DNA of 64,000 bases from the NCBI GenBank assembly GCA_009869945.1, contig WIXG01000220.1, positions 1 to 64,000 of the forward strand, read 5' to 3'. Both the position numbers and the translations under genes were made by a program. The notes beneath the pieces were generated by a model. The model was not told where the DNA came from. It searched no databases and worked only from the letters and a program-made list of their open reading frames with translations. The stretch comes from Mesaphorura yosii. Taxonomy: Eukaryota > Arthropoda > Collembola > Poduromorpha > Tullbergiidae. Shown piece after piece: positions 52,601 to 64,000 of the stretch. Position 1 is the first letter of the stretch. Each line of letters opens with the position of its first letter.

Positions 52601-55280
52601 GCAAATGTGATTGCCCATGATTGACTAGAACAAAAGACGCACATTTAATTCGCGCTGTGCTGCAGCACAAGAAATTCACATTCAACAAAAAGAAGATTTT
52701 CGATTTTCGAAGGAAAATGAACGGAAAATTTAAAACTTTCATTTACAATTTCTGACTCGGTATTAATAATAGAATGGGATTATGACTGCTTGCCGAGAGT
52801 GTGGGCATATTTCGACTCTTGAAGTGTGTACTTTACTGACGACTTAAATCTCTTACAAGAGTCAAGGTGACATTTCACTTTATGGGTCCATTATCGTTTT
52901 CTCAGGTGCACGCAGCGTTTATTCATAGGATGAACGAAAGTCTGAGAACCCTTTCCTTTCTTCACTAAACACAAGACATTTTATGGGTTCAATAAGCATT
53001 AAGTTTTATTTTTAGGCAAATAAGAAAACTCTCTCTCGATCGCCAGCTCCACGGGACCTGACTCGAGTTGTCAAAATTCTAAAGGGCAGCCCAAACTAGT
53101 GAAGTGAAAACCTTTAGCACGACTACCTGCAAGAGTGTTAGCACATTTGTCATGCCGACTTGAAGAAGTGTGACTGAGACTATTAATAGTTTGAAGGTAA
53201 TTATTGCTCTCCATCGTTTTGGAAAATCCTTGTGCCAGGCTTCAGGCTTACTCAGACTCTGAGGCCAGTTCAGAGACGTGATGTCCTTCGATTCGGGTTA
53301 ACAATGATAGGCATTAGTTGAGTTCATATTTAGAAAGAGAATCTCCAAATTTCATCATAGCAAAACTCAAACTGGAATGAGCCACTCTCAAACGTCTGTA
53401 CCGGCCTCCGTCTGGGGAGGACGATGACCATGGGCATGACAGATGAAGTGGCGCACGAAGAAGTGAAGACAGACAAGTTAATTAGATTGTTAGTTTGGAA
53501 TGCGCAATGGTAGCACTTGTGAGTGGAATTTAAGAAGCTGCATTCCTGGGACATACATTCGCTCCTCAAACTATATTGTCAAGTGTTAAATTATGAGAAA
53601 ACGATTTACGCAATATTTTGAGACTCGAAGCTCAGTATGAACAAATTTCAGTGAATGGCTGATTGTGTGAAAGGCCTAATTACAAATCAGACAAAAAATG
53701 CGAACTTTGGTTTACGTAATTGCAAGAATATTTGCAGTTTGAGCAGTCTTTCTAATCCTTCGAAAAATTCGAGATGAAAGACGCTGTCGCTGTCGAGCGC
53801 GTCGACTGCGCTCATCTTCGTTGCACATTCCACATCACCAAGTGCGACTTTCCTCACAATATTTGACGCTGTCCACAACAGTAATCTCCGTGTACAATGG
53901 TTGCTTCGACTGGGTGATGGCTTTCATGGTATTGTGTCGCTTGATTTGACGTGTCGGTAATCAGTCACGAAATTCTTTTATGCTGCACTGAGGCCACAAA
54001 GGCTCTGCCCGTACGAGCCACCTCGCTTTTGTAAATGGGGACAGGAATGCACGACAAAAGACACATTTGATTTGATTTGCTAATTCGATGCTTCCTGAAT
54101 CCTGATTTGGAAGTACAGTCACAAATTGCTGTAGGAAGTGCAGGGATGGAGTGTAGAAATGCAATAACGTGCATTAAAGCAGTTTGAGTTCTGCAATTTC
54201 ATTTTTCTTGTCTTGGGGTTAATTCCTTTAGCGACAATTACTATTATTAGCAAAAGTAGTGGCCAAGGGGTTGCACGGGCTCTTATTACAGAACCAATTG
54301 ATCCATTCTGCGTAGTTTATCTTATTTTCATGTTGCACTGCTTTGTAATTGCAATTTGTACTACTTTGTTATGGACTTAATTGACAAGAAAAGGGAAACG
54401 ATGAATCACGAACACTAAATCTCGGCACAATATGCAATCATTTAGGCGCAAAAATACTTACGGGTGATGGAGATTCGAGCTGCCAGTAAAAGTGAGAATT
54501 GCAGAAGTTTTAACACAAAACCTTGTTACCGTTTCGATATTTCTGAAATTCTGATTGTTACAATTTTGTATCTCATGATTGCTGTTATTATCATTACACT
54601 GACGAACAAGCCCGGCGAGAGGCCGAAGTTATTGTCCTCCTTGCGCTGTGCTATTTTCATTCCGAGGTGCTACATATTGGCGTCACCAAAATTATAAGCT
54701 TAGCACGTTAATTAGCATCAATTAGTTGTACAAGGAACACTCCGAGAGTCATGTCAATAAATTTCGCCATAAATTATGGCCGACCCGCTCACATTTGTGT
54801 CCACCATTCGTTCTGTGTTGCCCCACGGCAAATTAAACATTTCTATTAGCCATGATTAACACTTCACGGGGTCCGCGCAATTTCGTAAGCAAGTGCGGGC
54901 CTTAGTTGAATGAGCCCAATTAGTATAACGTGTTAAAAAGCGCACGGCTCGAAATTGATGCTGCTGGTATTCAGCAAGCCAATTCGAGCTTTTGTCGCAG
55001 TTCGACAAATGCAGTGCAATGCGCATGGCACATGATAAATGAAATGGTGGGTTTTGTTTTGTCTTAAAATATGCAGAGAACAGTGAAAGTCTTGGACTGC
55101 AATTGGGAATCGTGTGTTTACATAATCAGCTCGTCACTGAATAATTAAGAAATAAAACACGGTGGTGCGTAGACGCAATGTGAAGTTGGCAACAGAGATC
55201 CACGTCTCTAATTTTTCTCTGAAACAATCGCTTCAAATTACATTGAAAAAGTAATAATTCATCCTTTATGCATTAATTAG
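43606..55280. other. Upstream region of PTB protein 3 and long gene-poor DNA
   Basis: The first part must contain the promoter of the third PTB gene. Beyond it I found no recognisable gene, RNA gene or mobile element. The open frames present are short, and opposite-strand frames overlap them, as in random AT-rich sequence. Confidence 0.5.
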
Positions 55281-55499
55281 GATTCTGGGCCCACACCCAT
55301 CAACATATTCTTGCTCCTTGCGGTGCCATACGATCCTAAGCTTGCGAGAACACTCGAGTACAAACTTAAGTCTCATAAAGATGGAATAAATTATCTCAAC
55401 GACCGAGCCCATTCTATTGTAGCTGATGAATCATCAGAGTTTACAGCAAAACTAAATCAAAATCAGCCACGCCACAAACAGGACGTATGCTATTACTAG
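55281..55499 (+). CDS. Candidate exon with spectrin-repeat-like sequence
   Basis: After an acceptor-like TTAATTAG the frame is open for 72 codons to TAG: DSGPTPINIFLLLAVPYDP, then TLEYKLKSHKDGINYLNDRA and SEFTAKLNQNQPRHKQD. The spacing of His/Leu/Ala in the middle resembles helix A of spectrin repeats. A weak GTATGC donor lies before the stop, so it could be an internal exon. No partner exon was found. Chance is a real alternative. Confidence 0.2.
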   Translation, partial: DSGPTPINIFLLLAVPYDPKLARTLEYKLKSHKDGINYLNDRAHSIVADESSEFTAKLNQNQPRHKQDVCYY

Positions 55500-56582
55500 A
55501 GTACGAGTTAGAGCGTTCGAAGACGATAGTTGGTATCGGTGATTGTGTAAGAAATATCCTCGTGTATTTAATAATTAGACTATATTTCAATGTAATTAAG
55601 ACTCCCTTCTGATTCAAACAAACAAAATTTGAGTATTAAAACAATGCCCATAAGAGCAGACAGCCTACAGCGTCTTTAAAATTACAAATTTCAGGAATCT
55701 GAACTACTTTTGCTTAGCTTTCGATACTCTGATGGCTGAAATTCAAATTTTAAGACGGACGAACTCATACAACTAAACCGTCTTTTAGTAGACTGTAGGC
55801 GCTTGTGGTGTATTTTTTGTCTCGCAACGTTTGTAGAGATTGAAAAAGAGTAAGGAGAAAATGGACGCGCACGTGATTTTCATGATGCCACACAAAACGA
55901 GCGTGGTCATTTTCGCATTTTGCACGGGTCATATTTGCATACGCCACAGCGAAGAGTAAGTGGATTTCTATTTTAACACAACGCGCGGCGCAGTGCAACT
56001 GAATGGGGCTTAATTCAGTCTGAAGTTGGAAAAGAGATATTTCAAGTTGATAATTGAAGACTGATGTCACAGTTCATTAATGTAAACAGTATTGTCCTTT
56101 TTACATATTATACACGCACTCGGTCGCTGTGTTCAATTTGATTAACATTCTGATTATCAGTGAGTATCGTGCCCCAAACAGCTTCAAGCCGTACGCAACT
56201 CTTGTAGAAGTGCTCGTCTGCACGCTTCACGTTGCCAAACATTGTTAAGTATGATTTGACTATACAATACAATGCATGTCCATCATGTTTCATTATTTGC
56301 AGATGAATGAATGAATGATGCATGCTAATGGTCAATTTTGATTTGCTAAGGCACAGCAAGTTGGTCAAAATTAAATTATTTATAGAAACCACAATGAAAT
56401 GGTGGCTTTCTTCTTTCTGGGACTAACGTCTTTCCTCGCGACTCACGAAGTGTGTGGCACGCTGACCAGTCGAGAACTCTTCAAGTAGGACATATTGTCT
56501 TTTAATTGCACAATTTGCAGCAAAGTGTAGTTGTCGCACGAGATTGCAGGCGGATCAGATATTTAGTGGGTTAAATATTCAC
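55500..56582. other. Intergenic DNA, nothing recognised
   Basis: AT-rich sequence with no gene I can support. Part may be the 3'UTR of the candidate minus-strand gene that ends at 56583. Confidence 0.4.
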
Positions 56583-57050
56583 TTATTCCGTACATAATCG
56601 TGTGGAGACGAGTTTAAATATATCATTGATTTCTGAGGCAATACATTTCAAATATTCACTGCAGTCTGCCTTGCCAAACTCACCATCGGTGTGTTGGTGT
56701 CAAGTCGATATAACCGATTTAAAGATTATTTCACCTTTATCGGCGAACCTGTGTAAGAGCGTCGGCAACGCATCCAATGACTCTTCTGTGCTGATAAGTA
56801 CAAGATATTGTTGCAGAAGTCAATGTTAGGCAAAGTTTCTCACCTAGATAAATCGGCCGTGTTGAAGGAATTTATCAAATCTTTCAATCTCATCTTGTCG
56901 TTCATGTCAGTAGTCAATCTCACGAACAAAAACAGTATGGCAGTGCTGTCGAGACCCCGGCCGTATTCAATGTTAAGACGAGAGTTAATTTTATGCAACG
57001 TAATGGATCGACAGTCATGTATCACTCGGACTAAGTGGATTTTAGCCGAT
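56583..57050 (-). CDS. Candidate three-exon 3' end of an unrecognised gene
   Basis: Exons 57050-56844, 56790-56735 and 56665-56583 are bounded by GT/AG sites (TCTAG|GTGAGA, TTATCAG, AAAG|GTGAAA, GGCAG) and join with agreeing phases, removing introns of 53 and 69 bp. The product ends at TAA and includes STAILFLFVRLTTDMNDKMR, DLINSFNTADLS, ESLDALPTLLHRFADKD and EYLKCIASEINDIFKLVST, which look like soluble helices. A further open frame with a strong acceptor (57184-57093) reads SLAVHLWAMSLPVYTNEIFN, but it does not join in phase. No family recognised. Confidence 0.35.
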
Positions 57051-58293
57051 CTAGATTAAGTAAACAATCAGCTTTTGTTTTATGATGACAACCAGAAGCC
57101 AGTCCGTTAAATCGTTAAAGATCTCGTTTGTGTACACCGGTAAAGACATGGCCCATAAATGCACTGCAAGTGACTCGACCCTTTCTAAAAGGAAGATAGC
57201 AATGTAAGCGTAACATGTAAAATGTCAGGGAGTGTTCGTCAGATTTTGAAATATGAGATGTTGACAACGCTTTAGGCACGTACGTCAGCACTCACTAGAA
57301 AAATATTCACAGAAAGTGAAACAATTTGTAAATCGCATTTCAAAATGTTTTGCGGAGTGAAATTAAGGGCAGTGTCTCATCATGGTAATTCTCAGAAGTC
57401 CGACTCAGCAACCTGCAATCAGAAATGCAAGCGCACGAAGTATACTCTTTGATGACATCGTTAAGACTTGCAACTGTGCGAGAAACAAAGAAGTCAAGAA
57501 GTGCTTAACATTGACATGATCGACGCGAAACGCGGAGTGACAACAATAATATTGTAATTATTCTGTCTGTCTCGCAACTCTGATCTTATTAAGAAATCTG
57601 GCAAAATACTTGTGCTCGGAAGAGAGAAAGTTTTCTGATCTCTTTGAATATTAATAGCGGGTGAATGCGTGAGCACGTTGTGTCGTTGTACGCGAGTACA
57701 CGTCATTTGTCTCTGGGTTCACAACAGCAGCATGAGTAATCAGCCAACATTTTGAAGAAGATGAATTGCCAGATACACAAACATTACAAGAGAACGATTG
57801 TCTTTCGAGAGATAAGGGAAAAGTATCATTGCTTCTGCGTGGTGCTGCTGATCGCAAGACATGATAGCCTAGCAGATGAAATTGTTTCTGTGTTTCGCAA
57901 AACAATCGAGTCCCTTCTGCAATTTTCTTATTTGCATAAAACAAAAAGGAGAGTTTAATAATTTCAGCAAATGAATTAACATGTTCATTTATCAATGCGA
58001 GTTCTGCTGCTCAGCTCAACTCTCTACCACTTTACTGTCGACTGTCGCTGGTGCCACGTAGCGTTGCAGCGCAGTGGGCACAACAGTAAGTCAACTGCTG
58101 ATGTAATGCAATGGGCTTGGAATGTATTAAACGTGATTGATGAATGATTGGGAAATTGAATCCATCTTCCAGCTCCCCACACTGTTTGTTGGTTGGTGGT
58201 GACACTTGAGCCACATGTGCAAACAGAGAGATAATCAATTATAAAAATAGCAAGAATTTCTTTTTAATAATGCCCATTGTGATCGATCTTCAG
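57051..58293. other. Intergenic or intronic DNA
   Basis: Apart from the unlinked frame at 57184-57093 noted with the neighbouring candidate gene, I see nothing that I can support here. Confidence 0.4.
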
Positions 58294-58463
58294 TTTCCAC
58301 CCATGCACACAACTTCGATTCTGAGAAATCGCAGATGAAAAATGAATTCAACCTATTTTCTAATTTACACGGCTCGGAGCATTTGGAGGAGTGGGAGCTC
58401 GTGCTCATTGGCGAAGTGGTATCACCAGCCAGAGATCTCACAACTGCCCCGGCTTACCTGTAA
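58294..58463 (+). CDS. Candidate terminal coding exon with 3'UTR-like sequence after it
   Basis: Following a TCTTCAG acceptor, an in-phase frame reads STHAHNFDSEKSQMKNEFN, then EHLEEWELVLIGEVVSPARD, and ends LTTAPAYL before TAA. The 400 bases after the stop are AT-rich and closed in all frames, with AATAAA at 58515-58520 and further copies after it, as in a 3'UTR. An earlier acceptor at 58250 would extend the exon. The opposite strand is also open over most of it. No upstream exon or family identified. Confidence 0.3.
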
Positions 58464-59517
58464 CCACTTAATTGTGAAAGACACATTGCTAAAACATCCG
58501 TTTAGTCCCTAGTTAATAAATGCATCGCATAAATTTTCGCGAATAAATGATAGAACTTATCACATATCACCTAATATACTAAAATACGGCTACGAGTCTC
58601 ACTTCCTAAACATTACACTAGTAAATTCAAAGCTAAGATTCCGGCAACCCGTCAAATTTCTTCTCGGCTTGTAAACAAACTAGGACTGCCCTAATATGAG
58701 ATGTAATTTTTCCATCAGTTTAACAAACCTAATTATCGGTGAAAAATTAAAACATTTTACCAGTAAAGTAGGAAATGAGTAAATAAATTTATACTGCAGT
58801 TAGATAAGCCCTTTCACTTGTTACATGGGTTAATTGAAATACCAGTGAAAATTCGCAATTAAAAGTTATAAAGAATTAATTAGCATTACTTATTCATTGA
58901 CGATGTAAGGTCTTCCGTGCACCTGCTGGAAATTGGCACGTCCTTTGAAGCAGGGGAAGTTCAATAATCTCTTTCACGACAGCCAAGCGGAAGATATGCT
59001 TACAATGTTTTTGATAAAAAGGGCAAGTGAAGACTGATCTCTTCCAGTTATCAACATGAAAAGTTATTACATGGTAGGAAAAGTAATTGGAGGTCATTGA
59101 CGCGTACGATCAATAGATTACACTTTGCCTTTGTGGTATATCTTTCGTGACTTCTTTGTGTCCACAATCGAGTGACACCGACTAACTTGGTGAGAAATAA
59201 TCCTGCATTTTAAAGAAAATTTGAATAAATAAGGACTTTAACTTGGGATTTAGAATGTACATGTTTTGAAATTAGCTGGAATTTACCTAGAGGCAACGTG
59301 ATCTCAGTGTATGTTCATCCTTTATGTATCTGTTCATTGATTCTAGTCCGTTATTTGTTGAAGAATAGCCAGGAGCACGACCTTCGTACTAGCCTTGGTT
59401 TTGATCAAGCCAAGTACTTTTAAAGTAAGACACAAATTCCTTTCTGTCATTATCAGCTCTTCATTTCTTGAGCCAGAGTCCGCACATTTGATGAAATGAG
59501 TTCTCAGAATAAAATAA
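58464..59517. other. AT-rich non-coding DNA
   Basis: The first 400 bases look like a 3'UTR with several AATAAA copies. The rest shows nothing recognisable up to the transposon. Confidence 0.4.
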
Positions 59518-60743
59518 TACATGGACAGGAGGCACAATTTTCCCCTGGAAGCACAAACATGCTCCTTGAGCAAATGTTTGTTTTCACTATGTTCTTTTGA
59601 AAGCTATAAATATAAGCTTCGTTTCCGTGAAATTCTTATTTTTGTGTCCTACCTCTAATAAAAATGTTGCGCACGGAACATCACGCATTGGCTAAACGTA
59701 TCGTACAATTTTACAAAAATCAATCTGATAAGAAGAAATCCGAAACTGTGAAACGCCGAATTTTATGGCTGAAGAAACGCCGAGTAGAACAATCTACAAT
59801 GTAATACAAAGGTATGAAGGTTCTGGATAATTTATATGCAAAAGTTTACCTGGCCGTCCTTCCACAAAAATGTCACCAAAGAAAGTACGGTGTCTCATAT
59901 AAAAGTGCACAAACTGGGAATCACAGCGAGAACAAAAAAGAAAACCCAGAAGTACACAAACAACCAAGAATCACGTGCTAAGACTGGGTACCCAAAATTT
60001 TATTAAAAAAAACTAGAAAGAAATTCCTGGTTATTGATGACGAGACATATATTACTTTTGATCCAAATTAAGCACCCGGAAGGGACTTTGTGCATTCTTC
60101 TGATCAGAGCCAACTCAGTTATGAAGAATAACTTTAAGTCAAAAGCCAAATTTCCGAAGAGATATCTTGTTCGGTAAGCAATTGATGAACTTGGCAATGT
60201 ATCAGAGCCGTACATTTCTACTGACACAATGACCAGTTATATTTACCTGAAGGAATGTCTAAAGAAGCGTGTGATTCCCTCCGTTCTCAAGCATAATGAA
60301 ATTAATGTTTTATTCTAGCCGGATATGGCTACTTGTCATTATGCGGGCAAAGTGGTTGAGTTCCTGACAGCCGAAAATATTGAATTTGTATGGAAAAAAG
60401 ATAATCCTCCTAATGTACCTCAGGTCCGTGGAATCGTAATGTTCTGGGCTGAATGCAGGAGAAGATACAACGCTTGACGTGTGGAACCCAAAAACATGCA
60501 AGGTTTTAAGCTAGTTTGGAACAGATTGTCGAAAGAAGCAGGAGAAATGTCTGGAAAGGTAGTAATGGACATGCGTACAAAGCGCTGAAATAAATTGGAT
60601 TCAAAGGACTTCGAAAAGCCGTGGGCGACATTTATAATAAGAATCGGACCTAAAATTAAAGTTAGTTATAATATTACGTGTATAATTGCTCATATTACCA
60701 TTCAGTTTCAATTAGAAATTTGTGCCTTTGCTCCTTGTACATA
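59518..60743 (+). mobile_element. Decayed Tc1/mariner transposon
   Basis: From the ATG at 59664 to about 60655 a broken transposase can be followed. An N-terminal helix-turn-helix part has TPSRTIYNVIQRYEGSG in a second frame and a PGRP hook; a middle part reads KVHKLGITARTKKK. The first catalytic aspartate block is FLVIDDETYITFDPN and the second is PDMATCHYAGKVVEFL. NPPNVPQVRGI, the block that precedes the third acidic residue, comes about 37 residues after the second aspartate. At the third site the usual RPIE reads RGIV, so the catalytic acid is lost. There are several in-frame stops and at least one frameshift. The ends are tentative: imperfect inverted repeats around AGGCACAA(T/A)TTTC lie inside TA dinucleotides at 59518 and 60743. 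It is an old, dead copy; the DD37-like spacing suggests a maT or DD37E-type subgroup. Confidence 0.85.
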
Positions 60744-62862
60744 CTGCAATTGAAGCATATGAATCTCATCATTAAGAAGTTTCGCATCACTGCACAGCTA
60801 GCCCGACTTGGTGCTTAGATGGACAGTAACCTCCAGTGACTGCCCTGCCCATTCTAACACAAATTATCAATCTGATTCCGATCGTAACCCTCCAATCTTC
60901 TCTAGTAAATTTGAGAGGACATTCCTTTGTCGTCTATTTCGTCTGGTGAATAATGATTTGAGTTCAACTTTGTTTCTTTGCATAGCTAAAATGAATAATC
61001 GTAGATTCATAAATCATACCCCAAAATACAGGATACGAAATGGAAAAATGTGGATGGCATTGGTGTTTGGAGGGCAACAAAAATGTGTGGAGCATTGTTG
61101 ATTGCAAGAGCAATCTCGAACTTCGTTTTGAGCATGCTTAGAATAGAAAAAATTGATTCTGGTGCATAAAGAAGGAAGGCAGCACGAAAGTCTGAGCTAT
61201 ATATTAAGAAAAAACTTGATTTGCACAACAGGCACACACCTTTGACCTTTGCAGCTCTGAATTTGTGTGCACCATGTCTGTAGTTTGTGGCTTGTGGCGT
61301 AATTGAATGGAAAGTTAAGTATTTGTGCTAATAAAATTCAGCTTAGCATGATAATGCCCTTTGCGAGACTATCACATAAGAGAATTTTGGTAGATTGCAA
61401 GACATCTCAAAGATTTTCGTACCGCAAATGGTGAAATTATACTTTAAAAATTTTGAACACGGCCAACAACACCAAATATGCAGAATGCTCAAACGTGAAC
61501 CTTTATTATTAAGCTTGCACGGCGTGAATTATAGACTTGTTTGTTGCCATCATTATTATGCACTTTGTAAGGTCAACCTTTTCTAATTGCCGTGTTATTG
61601 TCATAGTCTTAGGGGAAAACGCTGAAGACGATTCGTTGAGAATCGTTGAAGATTGCATCCACACGCGTTAATTCCTTCTCACGTCACCTTTTCAATAAAT
61701 GTCGATCGGTGCATTTATTGCCATTTGAGTATCAGATTTATGGATTTAAAAATGATTGTAAGGACACTTTATACGCTACTGATTGAGTTGAGTGAATGAA
61801 ATATTGGCAACGCCTGCCGTCTGAGTTGCCGAAACTCAAAGCTTGGAACAGCTCTGCGACTGATAAATTACGAGAATAAACGTAATAAAAAGAAGCAATA
61901 AACTTCAGCATAATAACTGCATTACAATCAAACTAGCCAATCCTCTATCACATTATTTACGACAATGCAGTCAAGGAGATAAAACAGAAGGTTACAGAAG
62001 CATGTTAAGTAATTATTCTGGGGACGCTTCCTCGCGAGACTTCAACTCGACCTGCCTCTCCTTTATGACGTCTCGCCTTCTTGCCGTACCAATTAATTAG
62101 GCTTTCGTTCAATCATTCTTTTAGCTCCCTCGAGAATAATTGGCCTCGAGATGTTTTTAAAAATTGTCAGTCAATTGAAAATTCAAGTCATCTTCGCAGC
62201 AAGCTGTTGATGTGTGTCCTTTGTCGTTACAGCACGCCATAAATGATTCTTGTTCGATATCCTGTTTGCCTTTGCTCTTTTGGTTTGCATCACTTCATTT
62301 TCGCCTGTTCCTTAATTGCTGATACAGTTTGACTTCTGTCGACTCTTAATTTATTATGCTCATGTTTCGAAAGATATAATTATTTGACGTGAACTTTCAC
62401 TCTTCTAATTTAATGGGTCTCACTTTACAACTGCTCAATTTCATGACACCAAAGAGAAATTCAACTCTAATGCATGCAAATCAGTTTCAGCACATTGCTT
62501 GTGCAGTTACAATGCCATACTGCTCGCGAATTCTCTCGTCTGCATGCATACATTCATTCATGTGTACGCAGAATTAATGGTTGCAATTTCGTTGAATAGA
62601 GTAGTGAGTAGATTACTAAAATTCCCTCCCGTGTTATTCTTAGGGGGTGAGAAGAGGAGGAGGATTTTCCTCCGGGCAGATCGGGAAATGAACGTAATTT
62701 TCTTTAAAAATTCGCTCAGTTTACATTTCCGTGTTAATCTTATGGAATTCATGTCTGAAAACGTTAAAATACTTTTAAAAATTCAAGTTTAAATTACAAA
62801 ACGTTGGAGGAAGTCGGAAGGCTTTTCCTCCATCTTTTAGGTCTCATTCCCATATTATTTCT
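60744..62862. other. Intergenic DNA, nothing recognised
   Basis: No gene I can support. A small palindrome of GGAGGA and TCCTCC lies near 62656-62672. Confidence 0.4.
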
Positions 62863-63052
62863 ATGGCGTGGGAGGGAGAATGCAAAATTAATCCTGAAAA
62901 ATTTCAATTTCCTCTAAAAACATTGAAATTGCCAAAAATTGAGAAAAACGTCTTGGAAGAATTAGCGCTATTTGGGAAAAGCGGGGCTGCAAATTTGACA
63001 CTGAAATTGAGAATTCTCGATTATTTGTACGATTCGGGGCAACTCGAGACAG
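62863..63052 (+). CDS. Candidate first coding exon, unrecognised
   Basis: ATG opens a frame MAWEGECKINPEKFQFPLK, then LPKIEKNVLEELALFGKSG and LRILDYLYDSGQLET, ending in a good donor (GAGACAG|GTGGTT). A pyrimidine-rich acceptor-like CATCTTTTAG lies 22 bases upstream, as at the other starts in this window. The peptide has a believable amphipathic pattern, but the region is locally AT-rich and no next exon was found. Confidence 0.25.
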
Positions 63053-64000
63053 GTGGTTCTGACGCAAATCACACTTGACGCATAGATTTCCTGCTTTCTT
63101 CCAAAATGATAAGTTTTAGTGTCAAACTCGATTTTGACATGTTGGGGGCAACATGAGACACGCGCATGGGCTATTTTGCAACGTGCGCGGTATTTGAAAA
63201 ATTTGTAAAAGATTTGACATTCGGAAATTTTGCATAAAGTTGGCGAAATTTGATGAATCGAGTCATTAATTTGCATACAAGAGTCATGCTACAACTTGCA
63301 ATACAGAAGCGGGTCACTGCACATATGCCAAGAACAGTACATAGGCTTATGTACTGCAGGACGGTTTCATGCTTGAAATGAAATCCGTAGATAATGACAT
63401 TTCTGTGATGTGAGGGCTCCCCGTAATAATATTATGGAGCGCATTCCTCGTCCTTCTGAACCCTTCATCGCATTGTTTCGAATTCATTGTTCATGCGAAG
63501 GACGTGCGCCCCCCTCATATGATCCCTTCGTCAGTTTAAGTGACAGCATTCATGCGCACGACGATGATATATTCGAACCTCGCGGCAGCCCCGAGCAATT
63601 GCCCCTACGCCGCCTTAATTAAAGCTCCAGCTATTGTCGGCAGCCGCCAAAGGGGCTTAGGTTGCCGGGATTTTACTAATCTACTTACTACTTACTATTT
63701 TGGGGTCGTACAGGTATAAATTCCTTTTGCCAAAAATCATATCAGTCTACGGCTTGGCAGATGCAATACTCGAGATAAGCACATGCGTATGGGATTCAGC
63801 TGTGTGAGCAGGAGCGTTTCAAATTTAATTTTTGTTTTTACGTACTTGCACCTCGATTTTCTACTTCAACAGAAGATTTTTTAAACAATGTTGGCGGGAG
63901 TGTTGGGAAGGTGAAGAATGGTTCCATCTCTTCATGTCCTGCGATTAAGCGGTTGACCATACCATAGCGGGTAGAAGTAGTTCACGATCTATTTTGAAAC
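63053..64000. other. Window end, nothing firmly recognised
   Basis: An open frame at 63440-63622 (+), starting MERIPRPSEPFIALF, is peptide-like but has no supporting splice structure. The remainder is non-coding as far as I can tell. Confidence 0.35.

Noticed and set aside
57093-57184. Additional exon for the candidate gene at 57050-56583
   Set aside because: The acceptor is strong and the frame peptide-like, but its outgoing phase does not match the next exon with any donor I can see.

Overview
This is a stretch of nuclear DNA from an animal, probably an invertebrate and most likely a protostome. The well-supported genes have several exons, GT/AG introns mostly of 63-103 bp, AATAAA-type 3' signals, and products found only in eukaryotes. 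The lineage cannot be fixed from the window. Genes with tiny introns sit in AT-rich gene-poor DNA many kilobases long, and there is one decayed Tc1/mariner transposon. No rRNA, tRNA, CRISPR array or bacterial-style operon was seen.

Layout. At 47-1261 (+) is a complete six-exon TANGO2 gene. It converges on a three-exon gene at 5726-1607 (-) coding for a 1321-residue protein with a phosphotyrosine-binding (PTB/PID) fold. ZNHIT3 (HIT-type zinc finger, snoRNP assembly) lies at 13480-14236 (+). A second PTB protein of 901 residues is one long GC-richer exon at 22414-25119 (+). A third PTB-like protein of 737 residues is at 43605-40886 (-); its PTB fold is split by a low-complexity insertion of about 155 residues. 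A small acidic-tailed gene lies at 34462-33954 (-), and its exon joins are not fully resolved. The transposon relic is at about 59518-60743, and a 0.63-kb inverted-repeat element is at about 38319-38947.

Three PTB proteins within 42 kb is the main oddity. The first two clearly share a PTB subtype: a YLG strand, a spacer, then PPLFAC and a CHAF(V/I)C strand. The third is more divergent. All three are mostly disordered around the PTB fold, as expected of scaffold or adaptor proteins. I could not name their orthologues.

Several short stretches in the apparent gene deserts have open frames with matching splice sites and consistent phases (15570-14501, 36061-35523, 57050-56583, 58294-58463, 55281-55499, 62863-63052). 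They are listed as low-confidence candidate exons. Every better gene model has an AG acceptor-like site within 20 bases upstream of its start codon, which suggests 5'UTR introns or spliced-leader trans-splicing.
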